Counted from the stretch's first letter, positions 41,946 through 55,508 are shown. The stretch: 64,000 bases of DNA from Boswellia sacra (GCA_013180625.2 SNVD02016055.1:1-64000), one strand, 5' to 3'. Notes: generated from the sequence alone by a model not told the origin. A program made the numbers and translations.

Positions 41946-43812
41946 CCTCAACCAGGAATGTCAACAAATACAAATTAATAACACAATATTAAGTCAGTAA
42001 AGCTATAACTACAAATTAACAAGTACGTACTCATCAAAACCAACACCAAAATCATGCTCATTAATTCATATCCTCAATCAGAAAAAGTCCTATATCTAGC
42101 CAAAAATTAAACTGGAAGCCAACTGCAATGCTATTTCAACACAAAAGCATATTATGCACTTCAAAATTAACTACAATAAACCAAAGCAAAATTAACCAAC
42201 AACTACAAACACAAGAGCCAACATAAGGTCCAAATACTAGCAAAGCTAAATGACAAATACTTCAACCATTAGCTTTTGAGTTGTGTTAGCAAAACAAACA
42301 AATTCCAAATAACTCCATTAGCTACTTCAACCATTAGTTCAATCAAACAAGCAGTCATCTCCAAAAAAAAAAAAAACTTCAAATATACACAAATCTTACA
42401 TTTGTAAGCAACAAACACAAACCTCAACAAGCAGTGTCAACAAATACAAATTAATAACACAATATTAAGTCAGTAAAGCTATAACTACAAATTAACAAGT
42501 ACGTACTCATCAAAACCAACACCAAAATCATGCTCATTAAATCATATCCTTAATAAAAAAAGGTCTTATATCTGGCCAAAAATTAAATCGGAAGCCAACT
42601 GCAATGCTATTTCAACACAAAAGCATATTATGCACTTCAAAATTAACTACAATATACCAAAGAAATAATAACCAACAACTACAAACATAAGAGCAAACAT
42701 AAGGTCTAAATACCAGCAAAGCTAAATGACAAATACTTCAACCATTAGCATTTGAGTTGTGTCAGCAAAACAAACAAACTCCTAATAACTCCATTAGCTA
42801 CTTCAAACATTAGTTCAATCAAACAAGTAGTCATCTCACAAAAAAACCTTCAAATATACACAAACCTTACATTTGTAAGCAACAAACACAAACCTCAACA
42901 AGCAGTGTCAACAAATACAAATTAATAACACAATATTAAGTCAGTAAAGCTATAACTACAAATTAACAAGTACGTACTCATCAAAACCAACACCAAAATC
43001 ATGCTTATTAAATCGTATCCTCAATCAGAAAAAGTCTTATATCTAGCCAAAAATTAAACTGGAAGCCAACTGCAATGCTATTTCAACACAAAAGCGTATT
43101 ATGCACTTCAAAATTAACTACAATATACCAAAGCAAAATAAACCAACAACTACAAACACAAGAGCCAACATAAGGTCCAAATACTAGCAAAGCTAAATGA
43201 CAAATACTTCAACCATTAGCATTTGAGTTGTGTCAGCAAAACAAACAAACTCGAAATATCTCCATTAGCTACTTCAACCATTAGTTCAATCAAACAAGTA
43301 GTCATCTCCCAAAAAAAAAAACTTCAAATATACACAAACCTTACATTTGTAAGCAACAAACACAAACCTCAACAAGCAGTGTCAACAAATACAAATTAAT
43401 AACACAATATTAAGTAAGTAAAGCTATAACTACAAATTAACAAGTACGTACTCATCAAAGCCAACACCAAAATCATGCTCATTAAATCGTATCCTCAATC
43501 AGAAAAAGTCTTATATCTAGCCAAAAATTAAACTGGAAGCCAACTACAATGCTATTTGAACACAAAAACATATTATGCACTTCAAAATTAACTACAATAT
43601 ACCAAAGCAAAATTAACCAACAACTACAAACTCAAGAGCCAACATAAGGTCCAAACACCAGCAAAGCTAAATGACAAATACTTCAACCATTAGCATTTGA
43701 GTTGTGTTAGCAAAACAAACAAACTCCAAATAACTTCATTAGCTACTTCAACCATTAGTTCAATCGAACAAGTAGTCATCTCCCAAAAAAAAAAACTTCA
43801 AATATTCGCAAA
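41946..43812 (-). repeat. 472-bp tandem array, four copies
   Basis: Units start at CCTCAACAAGCAGTGTCAAC-like words at 41946, 42422, 42893 and 43367 (spacing 476, 471 and 474 bp) and each ends in a run of A before CTTCAAATATAC. Copies differ by a few percent. No open frame is shared by the units. The array separates the 3' end of the Ulp1-bearing gene from the TIR region. Confidence 0.93.
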
Positions 43813-44045
43813 ACCTTTACCAACATTCTGACTATTATAGTTCTAACAATTTCCAGTCTGCTACATAACAAAAAGAGTGAATTCATATTCTCCTTCCCTC
43901 TATTGACTTCCCTCTATTGACTATAGTCAGCAAGCTATATAAATTCATCCTAGAAAATTGTAAGTTTTCACTCTCTATTCCTTTGCAACTTTTTCACCCT
44001 GCAAATATTTTGATTTAATAAGTTAGAACATATTGAATATTCAAT

Positions 44046-47000
44046 CTACGCTGATAAGCACAATCTTACAGAATTTTGTAACCTGATTTCTTTGTCTTCC
44101 TTTTTCTCTATACCAATCTCTTACAATCTTGGATACAAAGACAGCCCATTCTGATCTCACCTTATTCATCTCCTCTATACTATAACTTTCCTTGTTGTTG
44201 AACTGAGACCACAATAAAATTTAAGTTAATTACAATAATAAAATCAACATTCTTGGATTTTGGATTTATAATTATGTATATCTTACCTTCTCACAAAGGA
44301 CCTTAGGCTCTTCAATAATTTCCTTCATATATTTAAGCACATAATACCCACATTCCTTATGGTCAGTCTGTCTCGATGCCTGCACTCATAAAATAGAAAT
44401 ATTTGATACAATACAACTTTATTCTCATATTTAAATAATCGTTGCTCAATTTTCAAATAGAAATTCAAACTTACCTTGACGTTTATCCACCAGTTACTCC
44501 TTTTCCTTTTCAATTCAGTAGCTGACTTCCATAGTATTACCCCTTTAGCAAAATAGGGACAAAATACATAATATATGTTCATTATGTATACTTAAAGCTG
44601 GCACCAAATACCATATAAGAATTAACACAACTTACTGTTTCACAACCTCCATTATGTCTTCCTTGGCTCTTTTGCGCATGGAATCAAGGTAGAAGACTTC
44701 ACATGAGGACATATTAATGACAATCAATGTCCAATGGTATCTAACAACCAGGTTTTCAACAAGTAAGTAACTTTGAAGAATAAGCATCCTAAAAAAATAT
44801 GAAATAAGTTTTGTTTAATCTTGAAAACATACCCTGGGTTGTAAGAAATGAGCACGTAGTTCCTATCCTCCAATTGTTTGAGCTTTTCAGCGAATGATTG
44901 AGATGTCGCAAGATGCATTTTGGCTTTTGCAATTGCACCTCCTACTATGGTTGTAGGGTTGACAAACCCAAACTTTACTGGACCAGAGTCAAGTTTAAAT
45001 TTTTTAAAGAGACAACTACAAGTAGAAAAAGAAAAACAAATTAAAATGGCACTATTATATTATAATAATGAAAAATAATTATTAGTTAAACACAACGTAG
45101 TATTAATAATGAAACAAATGAAATGGATACTTGCTATATAGAGAGATGCAATTTTGTGATAGTTCCTCAAAGTTGATCACGTGCCTACAATCATCACGAT
45201 TCAGATATGTAGACACAGAGTACCCAAACAAACCTTCATCAAACTGAACCTTGGCATAGTTCGTATCATCTACCATCAAAAATTCTACTAGAACCTCAAA
45301 CATGTCAACAGAATCAAGATTATCAATTTGAGGCTTATCAGTTTGTAGCGCTTTCAACTCCCTCCTTGCGCATTTCGTGTCACGACTTTTTTGTTCATTG
45401 GATGGGGACTACATAAGAATAAAAGGTGCAACAAATTGTTCAGTAGCACACATTAGTAAATAGCACAATAAAAAAAATACATGCTAAGTTTTTACCCCAC
45501 CTCTTCAAAGACAAGCTCTCTTGGCCAATTCATATGTTATCCTAGAACATCAAGTGCAGTGATAACAACCCCCTTTTCATCTTCTCCACACCAGGGGGCA
45601 GTGGCTTAACTGTCCATAACCACTTCAACTAATACAATGCCTAGTTGCCTTATTATTGTCATCTTTTTGTAAGTAGAACCAGATGCAACAACTACAGTCT
45701 CTAGACCCTAAATAATGGCTAAATTACAAGCTACCTGATCAACATAAGATTGTAAATAGCATAGGTTATAATACATGTAATTAGTTGAATATTCAAAACC
45801 CAAAGAATTTAATAGTATTTTCTTACTGCTGTCGAGGAGTCCTCTTCAACCTCCTCAGGGGCAGCAGTTTCCATATTTTTTAACTTCAATTTATTCTTAG
45901 CATTCGTGTTGAAAGTTGTTGGTTTTTTAGCCACTGTATCATATTCATCTTTCAACTCCGCTGGCCCTTGCTCACCTTCATTTTGGGTCATTGGAACATC
46001 GTTATTGGAGTTTCCAGACTTCGTAACATTTAATTGTGCTCTTAGCTGGGCTATGAGGTCATCTTTCTCTGCTATTTGTCTCACAACATCCTTTTGACAT
46101 CCCTTTTCTTTGTAATGACCTTTGAAATATGCAGTTGGTGTCACATATTTCCCCACCCCCCTAACTCGACCGCTTTGCTCCTCAGTTCCCAAGCCTTATA
46201 TAGAATATCTTGCCTATCAGTAGGGTCTACAACTTCTGATTCTGCTTGCTTTTGGATCTCCTTCTGCAACAATTATAAGTTAGAAACTATATACACAACT
46301 TAAATGCTAATAACAAGTATTTGTATAATGTAAATTTTTTGTTTCATTTTGTTTACTTACAATTTTCCCAATCACAGGAAGACCATTTGGATGGCAATCA
46401 CCAGTCTTCCTTTTCCTACCTCTTTTCCATAACTCTGAACGATCAATTGGTCTATCATAATTCCCCGTTTATTTGCGCTACCACCCATTAAAAATATGAA
46501 ATAATTACCATGGAAACCATGAAATCAGATTTGATTAATGGAAAATTTAAGCCAAAAAAAATTACCATTTCCTTCTCCACGTGAAGGTAGCCTTTCCTCT
46601 CTGTCGTATGATCATATTTATTTTGTCGCCTCCTGGCCTGTTGTTTGCCTCTAAATTCCTGGAAGCATAAACAACTATTTATATGAAACTCATTTAAAGC
46701 ATACAACTATTTATATTAAATAACAACAACATTTGGATTAAATAAATCAAGTATTGTCTAATTGACAAATTTTTCCAATGTTTAAAAGTGAAAAAAGAAA
46801 CCAAGAGAGTTAGTAAGGCACTTAAATCTTTCACACCCTTTTTGTGCAACAATTCATAAATGTATAATTTGTGCCAATCAATTGATTTGAACAAATTACT
46901 ATAGTTCTGTGGAGGTTCTATATCCATTAAATAATAATCTAAGCATATCATGCACGTAATTTCATCTAAAGTACTTGTAAACAATAATGAGAAAAACTAG

Positions 47001-48363
47001 TAATCTATGATTAAAAAACATACTGCCTTTCATGGTGTATCCTACACATTATATTAGTAATTATTAATATATGCCAAAATTCTATGCATATGCTCATGGA
47101 ACTTAACAGTTTTGAGGTAATTTTTCACTAAAAATAAACATAAACATGTAAACAGATTTTTTCTCCACTACAAAGGCTGTTGAAGTCTAAATCGATTAGA
47201 TATTAAAAGGTAAACTCAATACAAGGCGGGTATACTCTATCATTACGCAACTATTTTCACAAATATAACTACAAATTTCATTCCTAAGGCTAATCAATCT
47301 TCCATCAGATTTCAATCTACATCATTGTTGTTAATGACACAAAGACAAAAATATAACTTGACATCAGATTTGATTAAAGCTAGATGATTCCTTTCAGCAG
47401 GTATCTATAAAGTCACATTGCTAATGTTAGCACCTATACATCACCAAAAGCAAAAGTGACTGATTACTGTGGCTGCCATTAATTGCAACACTTCTTACAC
47501 AAAAATTACTTAATATATCATGGTCATTTTTAGTGCAGAATCTGCGTAAATAGCCAGACTATTAACATATGATTATGCCCTATCACAAACACAACATTAA
47601 ATCTTACATCTATAATCAATAAATTAACTTATTATCCTAAATCTCTTCTATACCATTAATTCATTATTCCAATCTAGCAAAGTAGCATAAAATGTATGAA
47701 TTTATCACGTCATAATTGCATTTCAAGGTAAATGGAAATAACCTAACAAGACTTACATAGTTAATACCGTCCGTTCATTTGCGAACCGGCTTTGAACGAA
47801 TTTCTTCCAAACTTTATCACTAATGAAATTGTATTCGTCTGGCTTATTTGCTAGGGCATCTTTAATAGTCCCACATTTCAACACCCTATCTGAAGTTAAA
47901 ACGGTTTTAAACTACCGCCATGCCCTTGAAGCTTGTTTCATGACATATTCTTTATGGACTGGGTCAAAATCGTACTGGTTTTGGTATTTAAAAAAAAAAT
48001 AAAGAGAAAAAATGATTCAGGAAGAACTATCATATAAAAAAACAACACTTATATAACCAAAAATAAACATAATCTTTGTACCACAACCGATTCCCATATT
48101 CTATCTTTTGTCTCTTCATCGACGGGTCTCCCATCATTTATCAGAATTGAGGTTGCATTGCGTGCTTCAAGACCGATAGTTGAAATAAAGTTGTCTGAAA
48201 TAGGTCCTTCTTCTGGCTGATTATACTCATTAAATTCAATTCTAATTCCTTCTTCGTTAGGACCTCTATTTCTCCTAATATTCTTGCAAATTCCTCTTTT
48301 TCTATGGGAAGTTGTTGAACCGCCCTCAGTTTGTTCATTACTATACTGTTTTCCTCCACTCAT
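44046..48363 (-). pseudogene. Transposase_24 (TNPA-like) gene with C-terminal Ulp1-type protease domain
   Basis: Exons read on the minus strand. 48049-48363: Met start at 48363, then RNRGPNEEGIRIEFNEYNQP and DEETKDRIWESV. About 47766-47990: YDFDPVHKEYVMKQASRAWR, a stop, then FISDKVWKKFVQSRF. About 46560-46700, 46375-46470 and 45809-46262: ending SGRVRGVGKYVTPTAYFKG, the signature of plant Transposase_24, followed by a Gln/Asp-rich coiled-coil part. 45103-45360 and 44700-45000: a linker and the start of the protease. The Ulp1 (C48) triad is visible: His in YHWTLIVINM (44734-44736), Asp in FYLDSMRK (44683-44685), Cys in DHKECGYYVLKYM (44350-44352). The last exon ends at 44046-44048. One in-frame stop near 47935 (likely CAG to TAG) suggests decay. 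It probably acts in the nucleus with TNP2; the protease may cut SUMO-like substrates. Confidence 0.8.
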
Positions 48364-48536
48364 TGTTACAACCTACATTAAAAAAAATGTCAAACAGCCA
48401 CTCAAATACTTCAAGTTATACAACATAGCATGGAATATAAGAGAAATAAAATAATGGTGATGCAACATTACTAAGCAAAATAACTGAAAATCAACAGTCA
48501 GCACTACCAATATCTCCATTGTATTTCCTCCATGGT

Positions 48537-51500
48537 TCATTTATCAACCCAAACACCTTCACCCTCGCAATTATCACGAACATAGTTGATGTCATCATCA
48601 TCAACTGTATCAAATGATTCAATATTAGGTAAAACATTTATGAATGGATGATGATCAACCAAACTAGGTATTTGGTCAAGAATTCTATCGATTTTGTATG
48701 ATTTATCATTGGTAAATTGTACCACTGACCATCTACCATCACTTGGATCTGTTACATAAAACACTTGTTTTGCTTGTGCAGCAAGGATGAAGGGATCTGA
48801 CTTGTGGCCAATACGATTAAGAGCCACCAATGTCACACCAAGGTCATCCACTCTCACGCCCCCATTGCTATCCACCCAATCACACTTAAAAAATGACACA
48901 GTTAGTATATGATAATCAAGAGCCCAAATCTCTTTTATAACTCCATAGAAAAGCAAGTCTCCCGTAATTGGGTTTTTATCTTTTGAACTTGCAACCTGCA
49001 TTGTTCTTGCCTTGATACTAACTCCACTATTTTGATGGACTTTATCATCCCCGTGGTCTCTTGCATAGAAGTGGCAATTGTTGATGATGTAGCCTGAATA
49101 ACTTGTCACATATGAACGAGGCCCTGGAGCTAACCATTTCAACGTAGAGGACACGGGCTCATCATTATTTATTGAATTCGAAACCTAGTAAGATTTAACA
49201 TATTATATTAAATGAAACGTTAATATGTTAATGAAGCTATATACACAAGACAAAGCAAATAAAGAAATAGTTTACCTTATCTTTAAACAATTGGATAAAG
49301 CTACGATTGTGTTGGGTTTGCAACCACTTAGTATTTTTTGCTTGCCTTGGGAAACGATTCTTTAACACTTGCATATGCTCTCTAAGCGGCCAAAAGAAAA
49401 GAGGTAAATTATAATTAGTGATAAATTAAAGCTGATGAAAAGTACAATGATGGAACAAAGTAAGAGAAAGAGAGACTTACTTAATGTAAGATTGCACTTC
49501 CTCCGTGTTTTCCAACACATAGAGATGAGCTTGCTCCCAATTTTCAGCAATGACAGAGATCACTCTACCCTTAACCAGGGGACCATCAACTTCATCTAGA
49601 TTAATATCACTTAAATACTTCCCACAAAATTCAATCGCTTTCGTTGCAATATAACACTCTACAATACAACCTTCATGACGATTTCTATTTCGAACAAACC
49701 CTTTTAGAATTTTCATGAAGCGCTCAAAAGGATACATCCATCGTAAATAAACTGGACCACACAACCTCACTTCTCTAACCAAATGGACCGTTAGATGCAC
49801 CATTATGTCAAAAAAAGAAGGTGGGAAGTATTTTTCAAGCAAGCACAAGGTAACCACTAGATCACTTTCTATTTGGTTTAATTTAGGCACATCAACTACT
49901 TTGGTGCAAATTTCATTAAAGAATATACAAAACCTTGTAATAGCATATCGAACATGCTTAGGCAAAATTGATCTAATGGCCAATGGTAAAAGTTGTTGCA
50001 TAAGGGCGTGACAATCATGGGACTTGAGACCAACAAGCTTTAAATCATCCAATGGCACTAGGTTCTTAAAGTTTAAACAATATCTGAATGGGACTCGAAG
50101 GTCATACAAAGTTTGGCAAAAAATGTGTTTCTCTTTCTTACTTAAGGAGTGGCGACTAGGAGGCAAGTACGTTCGATTGTTTACAACCTTCGGTTGTAAC
50201 TCCTTCCGTCAACCCATGTGCATAAGATCCATTCTAGTGTTTAGACTATCTTTTGTTTTCCTAGGAATGTTTAACAATGTGCCATAAATGCTCTCACATA
50301 CATTCTTTTCAATGTGCATGACATCTAGATTGTGACGAACATATAAATGTTTCCAATATGGAAGAGTAAAGAAAATGGATTTTTTCTTCCAACACACATT
50401 TTCATTGAATTCAATATTTTTTCTTTTTTTATCCATTTTCTTCCCCTAAATGTGTTCTCCCCTCTCTTGTTTTTGTAGAATTTGCTCTCCCATTAGTGGT
50501 TTTAGGGGAAGATCAAATTCTTGGTGCCCATTGAAAGCCTTTTTTAGTTTTCTAAAAGGGTGGTTTTTTGGGAGAAATCGCCTATGACCCATATACACAT
50601 TTTTCTTCCCATGTTTTAGTCTACATGATGATGTTCCTTCCTCACATATTGGACAAGCATAACAACCTTTTATAGAGTAACCAGAGAGATTGCCATAAGC
50701 AAGAAAGTCATTAATTGTCCACAACAATACTGCTCGAAGATTAAACATTTCTTGCTTATAGGCATCATACACTTGAACACCTTCTTCCCAAAGCATCTTC
50801 AGGTCGTCAATTAAAGGAGCCAAATAAACATCAATGTCATTTCCTGGTTGTCGCGGACCCGATATCAAGAGAGACAACATCATGAATCGCTTTTGCATAC
50901 GTAACCATAGAGGAAGATTATACGTAACCATTACCACAGGCCAACAACTATAAGTACTACTTAGGCTACTATGTGGATTAATCTTATCAACTGATATAGC
51001 TAATCGAAGATTTCTATGTTCAGCACTAAAATCAGGCCATATACGATCAACCATTTTCTAGGAGGGGGTGTCTGTTGGGTGCCTAAGTTTACCATCATTA
51101 ACTCTACCTTTGGCATGCCATGTAAGGTTTTGGGCAATTTCAGGAGATTGAAATAACCTCCTAAACCCTGGAATGGGAGGAAAGTACTACACAACTTTTG
51201 CTGGAATGCCTTTCTTAGGTTTAGATGTTTTACATGTGACTTTCCATCTCGACAAGCCACATGTAGGACAACTTGATTCGGATGCATACTCTTTTCTATA
51301 TAAAATGCAATCATTAGGGCATGCATGTATTTTTTCATAAGACAAACCTAAAGAAACCATGGTTTTCTTAGCTTCGTACATGGATGTAGGCATCTCATTA
51401 TTGGGTGGTAACATATCGGATAGGAGGTCAAGTAACTCATAGAAACTTTTGTTAGACCAACCATATTTTTCTTTAATGTTGTATAGTTTCATTAAGGCAG

Positions 51501-51924
51501 ATAGTTTTGTGTGGGATGTGCATCCTGGGTATAACGGCTTCTCAGCATCTTCAAGTAAATTATCAAAACATTTAAGGTCATTCTCATTATACTTGAATGC
51601 ATCATTGACCATATCAAATGTAACAGATAGATGATTGTTTTCAGAACATTCAGCAAATGATGAGTTTACAGTTTCGAGTGGATTAAGCGAAGTTGGCTCC
51701 CCATGCCAAATCCAAGTTTTGTACTTAGAATCAAACCCTTTCCTAAATAAATGGGTTCTAATTTCCTCTCGGGTGTGGAAGGCAAAACATTGACAGGATT
51801 TGTAAGGGCATTTCATGAAGTTTAAGTTGTTACAGTGGGTAGTTGCAAATTCTAAGAAGTTATCCACCCCATCCGAATACTCCTTAGACAATTTATCTTT
51901 CCAAATCCAAGATTTATCCATCAA
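48537..51924 (-). pseudogene. TNP2 (Transposase_21) CACTA transposase, with stops
   Basis: Start Met at 51924. In order: a Transpos_assoc domain (MDKSWIWKDKLSKEY; CPYKSCQCFAFHTREEIRTH), a linker with PGCTSHTKLSALMKLYNIK, a zinc site (CPNDCILYRKEY; CPTCGLSRWK), the Transposase_21 core (VDKINPHSSLSSTYSCWPVV; PGNDIDVYLAPLIDDLKMLW; SIKGCYACPICEEGTSS), then HNLDVMHIEKNVCESIYGTL, DUF4218 (LKSHDCHALMQQLLPLAIRS; RWMYPFERFMKILKGFVRN) at 49477-50166 and DUF4216 at 48537-49154. Stops near 51190, 51055, 50446 and 50209 interrupt it; at the first two the family usually has Trp. TNP2 binds the ends and cuts. This copy looks recently inactivated. Confidence 0.88.
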
Positions 51925-53280
51925 GTGAAATAAAGAAAAAACCTGTTCATATAAGATTCATTTTAGTACTCTTATACAATGTTCAAGTTAATATTTAATC
52001 GGAGGATTTAGCTTTAAAATATTTGAATAGGTTATTTATTATCTTCAAAGTATGTGGCATTGTTTACACCTCAGTACAAACCAGTATAGTGCCTATTCAG
52101 GTTCACCACTGGAATATATGTCGAGGTTTCTAGCCAATATACTTTGTAATAATAACATGTATTTTTTTACCCATTTTTTTGCAAACGTGCAATATAAACT
52201 TGGTATAATTTCTATAAAAAGTACTAAAAGTTAATATTTATTGAGAGGATTTAGCTTTAAAATATGTAAAAAAATGTTATTAATTATTATGAATCAATCA
52301 AGCGACAAATAGTAGACAAGCAACATAATAAAGCATGCATGTAAACAGTCCATGTATATGAAAATAGCTAACCATTATTGTTAAATGTCATTCATGTACA
52401 CAGTGTTGACATTTCATTCAACATGATATAAAGTCAGGAATAAACTAAGAAAGCAAATATAGTAAATAACATAAAATCAACCAGTCAAACAAAATTCAAA
52501 AATAAAAGAAAAAATATAAACATCAAAGACAAGTGCAGTTTATTTAGTGTTTTAATAATGATTTGCATTGAACATAAAGCAAGAAACATGGATAGTAATC
52601 ACCTAGATGGAAGTAAGCCTAGTTTAAACTTTGATGAGCTGAAATCTTTGAAATATTTCAGGATATTTGGAATATCAAATCAAACAGATTATGATTTAAG
52701 CGCTGCTTTTAACCTGTAAGAAAGAAAAATATATAAACCTACATATATAACATCCAAAGAAATTGTTTAAAAGAAGGATAATGAAGACTACAAATATGGC
52801 TAATTTTATGGATCATCCAAAATTTAAGGCCTAATTTCATACAAATATTTCATTCATCAAAATTAGGCACCAATGAACCTCTTATTAGTGTTCACCATCT
52901 TCAAAGTTAATCAAAGAATATTAATTATATTAATCATTTGATATTGTTGTACTATCTTTAAACTAAAAAATGTAACACAAAATTTCAATAGTCAATATAT
53001 AAGTGAAAAAATCCAAATCAATTGGCCTAATAATCCAAGGTTCACAAACAGTTGACTAAAGAAGTACAATTAAACATTAATTTTTAATATAATCTCAAAT
53101 GAAAAAAGAAATAGAAGGATTTTTGATCAAATAAATATGTTACATTAAACTTAGCCTATCATATATATCACAAATAAAAGTAAAGAAAATAATGTCAGCC
53201 CATTACAAGTAAAGCATATGGACATATACAATAAGAAATATATAATAAAAAAATGAGGTCAATGGATGATTAATGATTAC
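51925..53280 (-). other. Region upstream of TNP2, AT-rich
   Basis: 5' flank of TNP2. One acceptor-like site (TTTCTTACAG on the minus strand near 52720) starts a segment that could continue the exon candidate at 53281-53352 but has an early stop (VKSSA-stop). Nothing else is recognised. Confidence 0.35.
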
Positions 53281-53575
53281 CTTTTGAGCATAGTAACCAC
53301 CCTTAAAAATAGAATATTCTTTGCAAGATGAAGAAAAGACTTCTGAAGATACCTAAAATTTAATCAACAATTACATAAAAAATATATAATTCAGCAACTT
53401 TTCCCTAAGTTTCACTATCTGAAACTGAACATGAATTCAGTTCAATAAGTTAAAAATTAAAAAAAATTGAATTAACTTTTAAAATAATAAGATAGAGGAA
53501 ACAAGAAACTACCTCTGCCTGGAAAGATCTCAACTTTTTGGGCAACAACCAACTAACTAAAGGCGTGCCAAGTAA
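53281..53575 (-). other. Two phase-0 exon candidates of unknown gene
   Basis: 53513-53575 (63 nt, acceptor TTATCTTAAG, donor GAG/GTAGTTTC) reads LLGTPLVSWLLPKKLRSFQA plus Glu. 53281-53352 (72 nt, acceptor ATTTTAG, donor AAG/GTAATCAT) reads VSSEVFSSSCKEYSIFKGGY and YAQK. Both are open, multiples of three and separated by 160 bases, as in a real plant gene. I cannot name the protein. They sit upstream of TNP2 in the same orientation, so they are either captured host exons or 5' exons of the transposon transcript. Confidence 0.42.
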
Positions 53576-54638
53576 CTTAAGATAAAAAGAAAAAAATGTC
53601 ATTGAAAGATGAGATTGATTGACTAGCTTAGTGGCATCTTAATTCCAAGCATGCTAAGAGCAATATAATATGAAAAGTCTTTGACTAAGTTAACTATTCG
53701 TAATAATAATAACAAAAATCTATGTCATCACTGTCTTTCGTCTCCTTCACATGAACGCCAATTACAACTCCACATCCAACATAATTTCAGTACCTTTTTA
53801 ACATATCATCAACTAAAACTCTTATATGTTATTTTAAAATAATAAAAATAAAAATCACATGTGTTGAGCAATATAAAAATAAACTCTTATAAAGCGAGTT
53901 TCAAGAATCTAAATGTGCACGAACCACATGTGTTGAGCAAAACATTTTATTTTTCTTAAAAAGAAGAAGAAGAAGAAGAAGAAGATGATGATGATGAAGA
54001 TACTGTAAGAGTAGAAAATGCAAATCAATTAACCACCTAAAAAGTCTTTTCCTTTTCACATAAACAAACTTTGTATTTTGAGAAGAAATACATAAAATGA
54101 TTAATTGGTCAAGCAGTGACGGCTTATAAACATATACAAGGTCAGAAATTAAGGGTGCAACGTGCTCGATAGTATTACCCAAGTCCAACTTAAAGTCAGT
54201 GTATGGTTAAAATATTTACATGTGTAGTCATTTATCCAAGCTGATGGCATGACTAAGTACTAAACTAGATACACTTTTTCATCTACTGCTAGAAATAAAA
54301 GTTTTCAACATTTTTCAAGGACCACTAGAGCAGAGAACAATCCTTTACAGCATGCAATTATAGCCATATGCTCACTACCACATATACGAAGGGAATAAAA
54401 AATAAAATAAAAAACTTTTGTGTTTTCCAATGCTGTCACTATATTAAGAATTAGATTAATAGAGGCTTAGAGAGCACTTGTATTAATAAAATTTAAATGA
54501 TCAAAGATGGGACATAGGAGTTGTATATGCAAGATTATCAGGATTCAGGAAATATTGGAGGCTTATATTAAAAATAACATTCAGAATAACAAATATCCAA
54601 GCATACATCAGTAAATATAGGAAGGAGCAGGTCTGACC
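53576..54638. other. AT-rich stretch with simple repeat
   Basis: Contains a (GAA)n/(GAT)n microsatellite at 53960-53999. A 95-codon minus-strand frame here (53901-54188) owes its Leu/His run to that repeat and is not credible in its second half. Otherwise nothing is recognised. Confidence 0.5.
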
Positions 54639-54782
54639 TTAACTTAAACTTGAAATTTTTTTCTTTATCAAACTAGCTACATGGCTAGCAACCCATGATG
54701 AGCCAACCTCGGTGCAACTAAAAGCATGAGAGAGGCCCTCTCTTTCAACTGATAGAGCAATATCCAGGGTCTGCTTGGAGGT
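54639..54782 (-). other. Terminal exon candidate of unknown gene
   Basis: On the minus strand, TTTGGTGCTCACAG is followed by 47 open codons and a stop: TSKQTLDIALSVEREGLSHA, then FSCTEVGSSWVASHVASLIK, ending KKISSLS. The composition is protein-like and the acceptor is good. The family is not recognised. It ends with its own stop upstream of the exon pair at 53281-53575, so it belongs to a different gene fragment. Confidence 0.42.
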
Positions 54783-55508
54783 CTGTGAGCACCAAATGTG
54801 GGTTAAAGATAAGCAAGGTAGTCAAACAGAAGCAAGCTAAGGAAAAGGAAAATCTCGTTTAGGAAAAAGAAAATTAGCCATATAACAATGCAGCATAAAC
54901 CACATTATCATTGTGACAATTTCTTTGCTACCATAAGTATTGCTTTACAACTAAAGTCGACACCATAATCATCCCAGTATTTCCCAGGCATTTAGGATCA
55001 TTCTCAAAAATAAAATCTGGGTTCATCATTCCACAAGGATTTTTCATTATAGTTGCTTTTAAATATATTTCCTCTTATAAACACTGATCACCAGCAACAA
55101 CTCATTTGCAACAACCTCATAAGCATCCATCATCATGGGAATCACTATCAATATCATCATGCTGAAGGCTAAATGAAACCAGTTTGGAGCAAAAGTTTAA
55201 GCAATCTTTAATAAATCACATAAACATTCCTAGAGATTGCAAAAATACTTAAGAAAACCTTGAGTTAGATACTAACTTATGCTCCTATAATTTACTTAAA
55301 ACTAAAAAAACAACCCTTTTAATGAACAATGATGAAGAGATTATGCAATAAACAACCACACTATGGATTGTCCAGATTGCATTGGGGAAAAATTAAAAGT
55401 TTATATTACAAACACTGGGTTGTTTAAGTTAACTGAGCAGTCTACCAAAAATAAATGTCTGTTCACCCTGGTAGTCTCTCAAGCTAAAGCTCAAATACAT
55501 GAACGACA
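54783..55508. other. Non-coding stretch up to SIRE LTR
   Basis: AT-rich; short open frames on the minus strand near 54905-55030 have protein-like wording (GKYWDDYGVDFS) but no clear splice sites. No TIR is seen. Confidence 0.35.

Larger units (their letters stand above)
41290..55508 (-). mobile_element. Large CACTA (En/Spm) transposon, right end not found
   Basis: The left terminus CACTACAACAAAAATAGCC lies directly in copia pol; the 3 bases before it (TTA) are the expected duplication. Genes run on the minus strand: TNP2 transposase (48537-51924), then a Transposase_24/Ulp1 gene (44046-48363), then a tandem array and the TIR. No matching right TIR (TTGTTGTAGTG followed by TTA) was found up to 55508, where a SIRE LTR starts, nor in the following LTRs. 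The element therefore probably extends beyond the window with the SIRE elements nested in it; 55508 is only the last base before those. Confidence 0.82.

Noticed and set aside
41767..41973. 68-codon minus-strand frame between CACTA subterminal region and tandem array
   Set aside because: Low-complexity, Leu/Val/Cys-rich, not shared with the other array units and without homology that I recognise.
53901..54188. 95-codon frame with His/Leu run
   Set aside because: The second half is the translated GAA/GAT microsatellite; the first half has no splice or family support.
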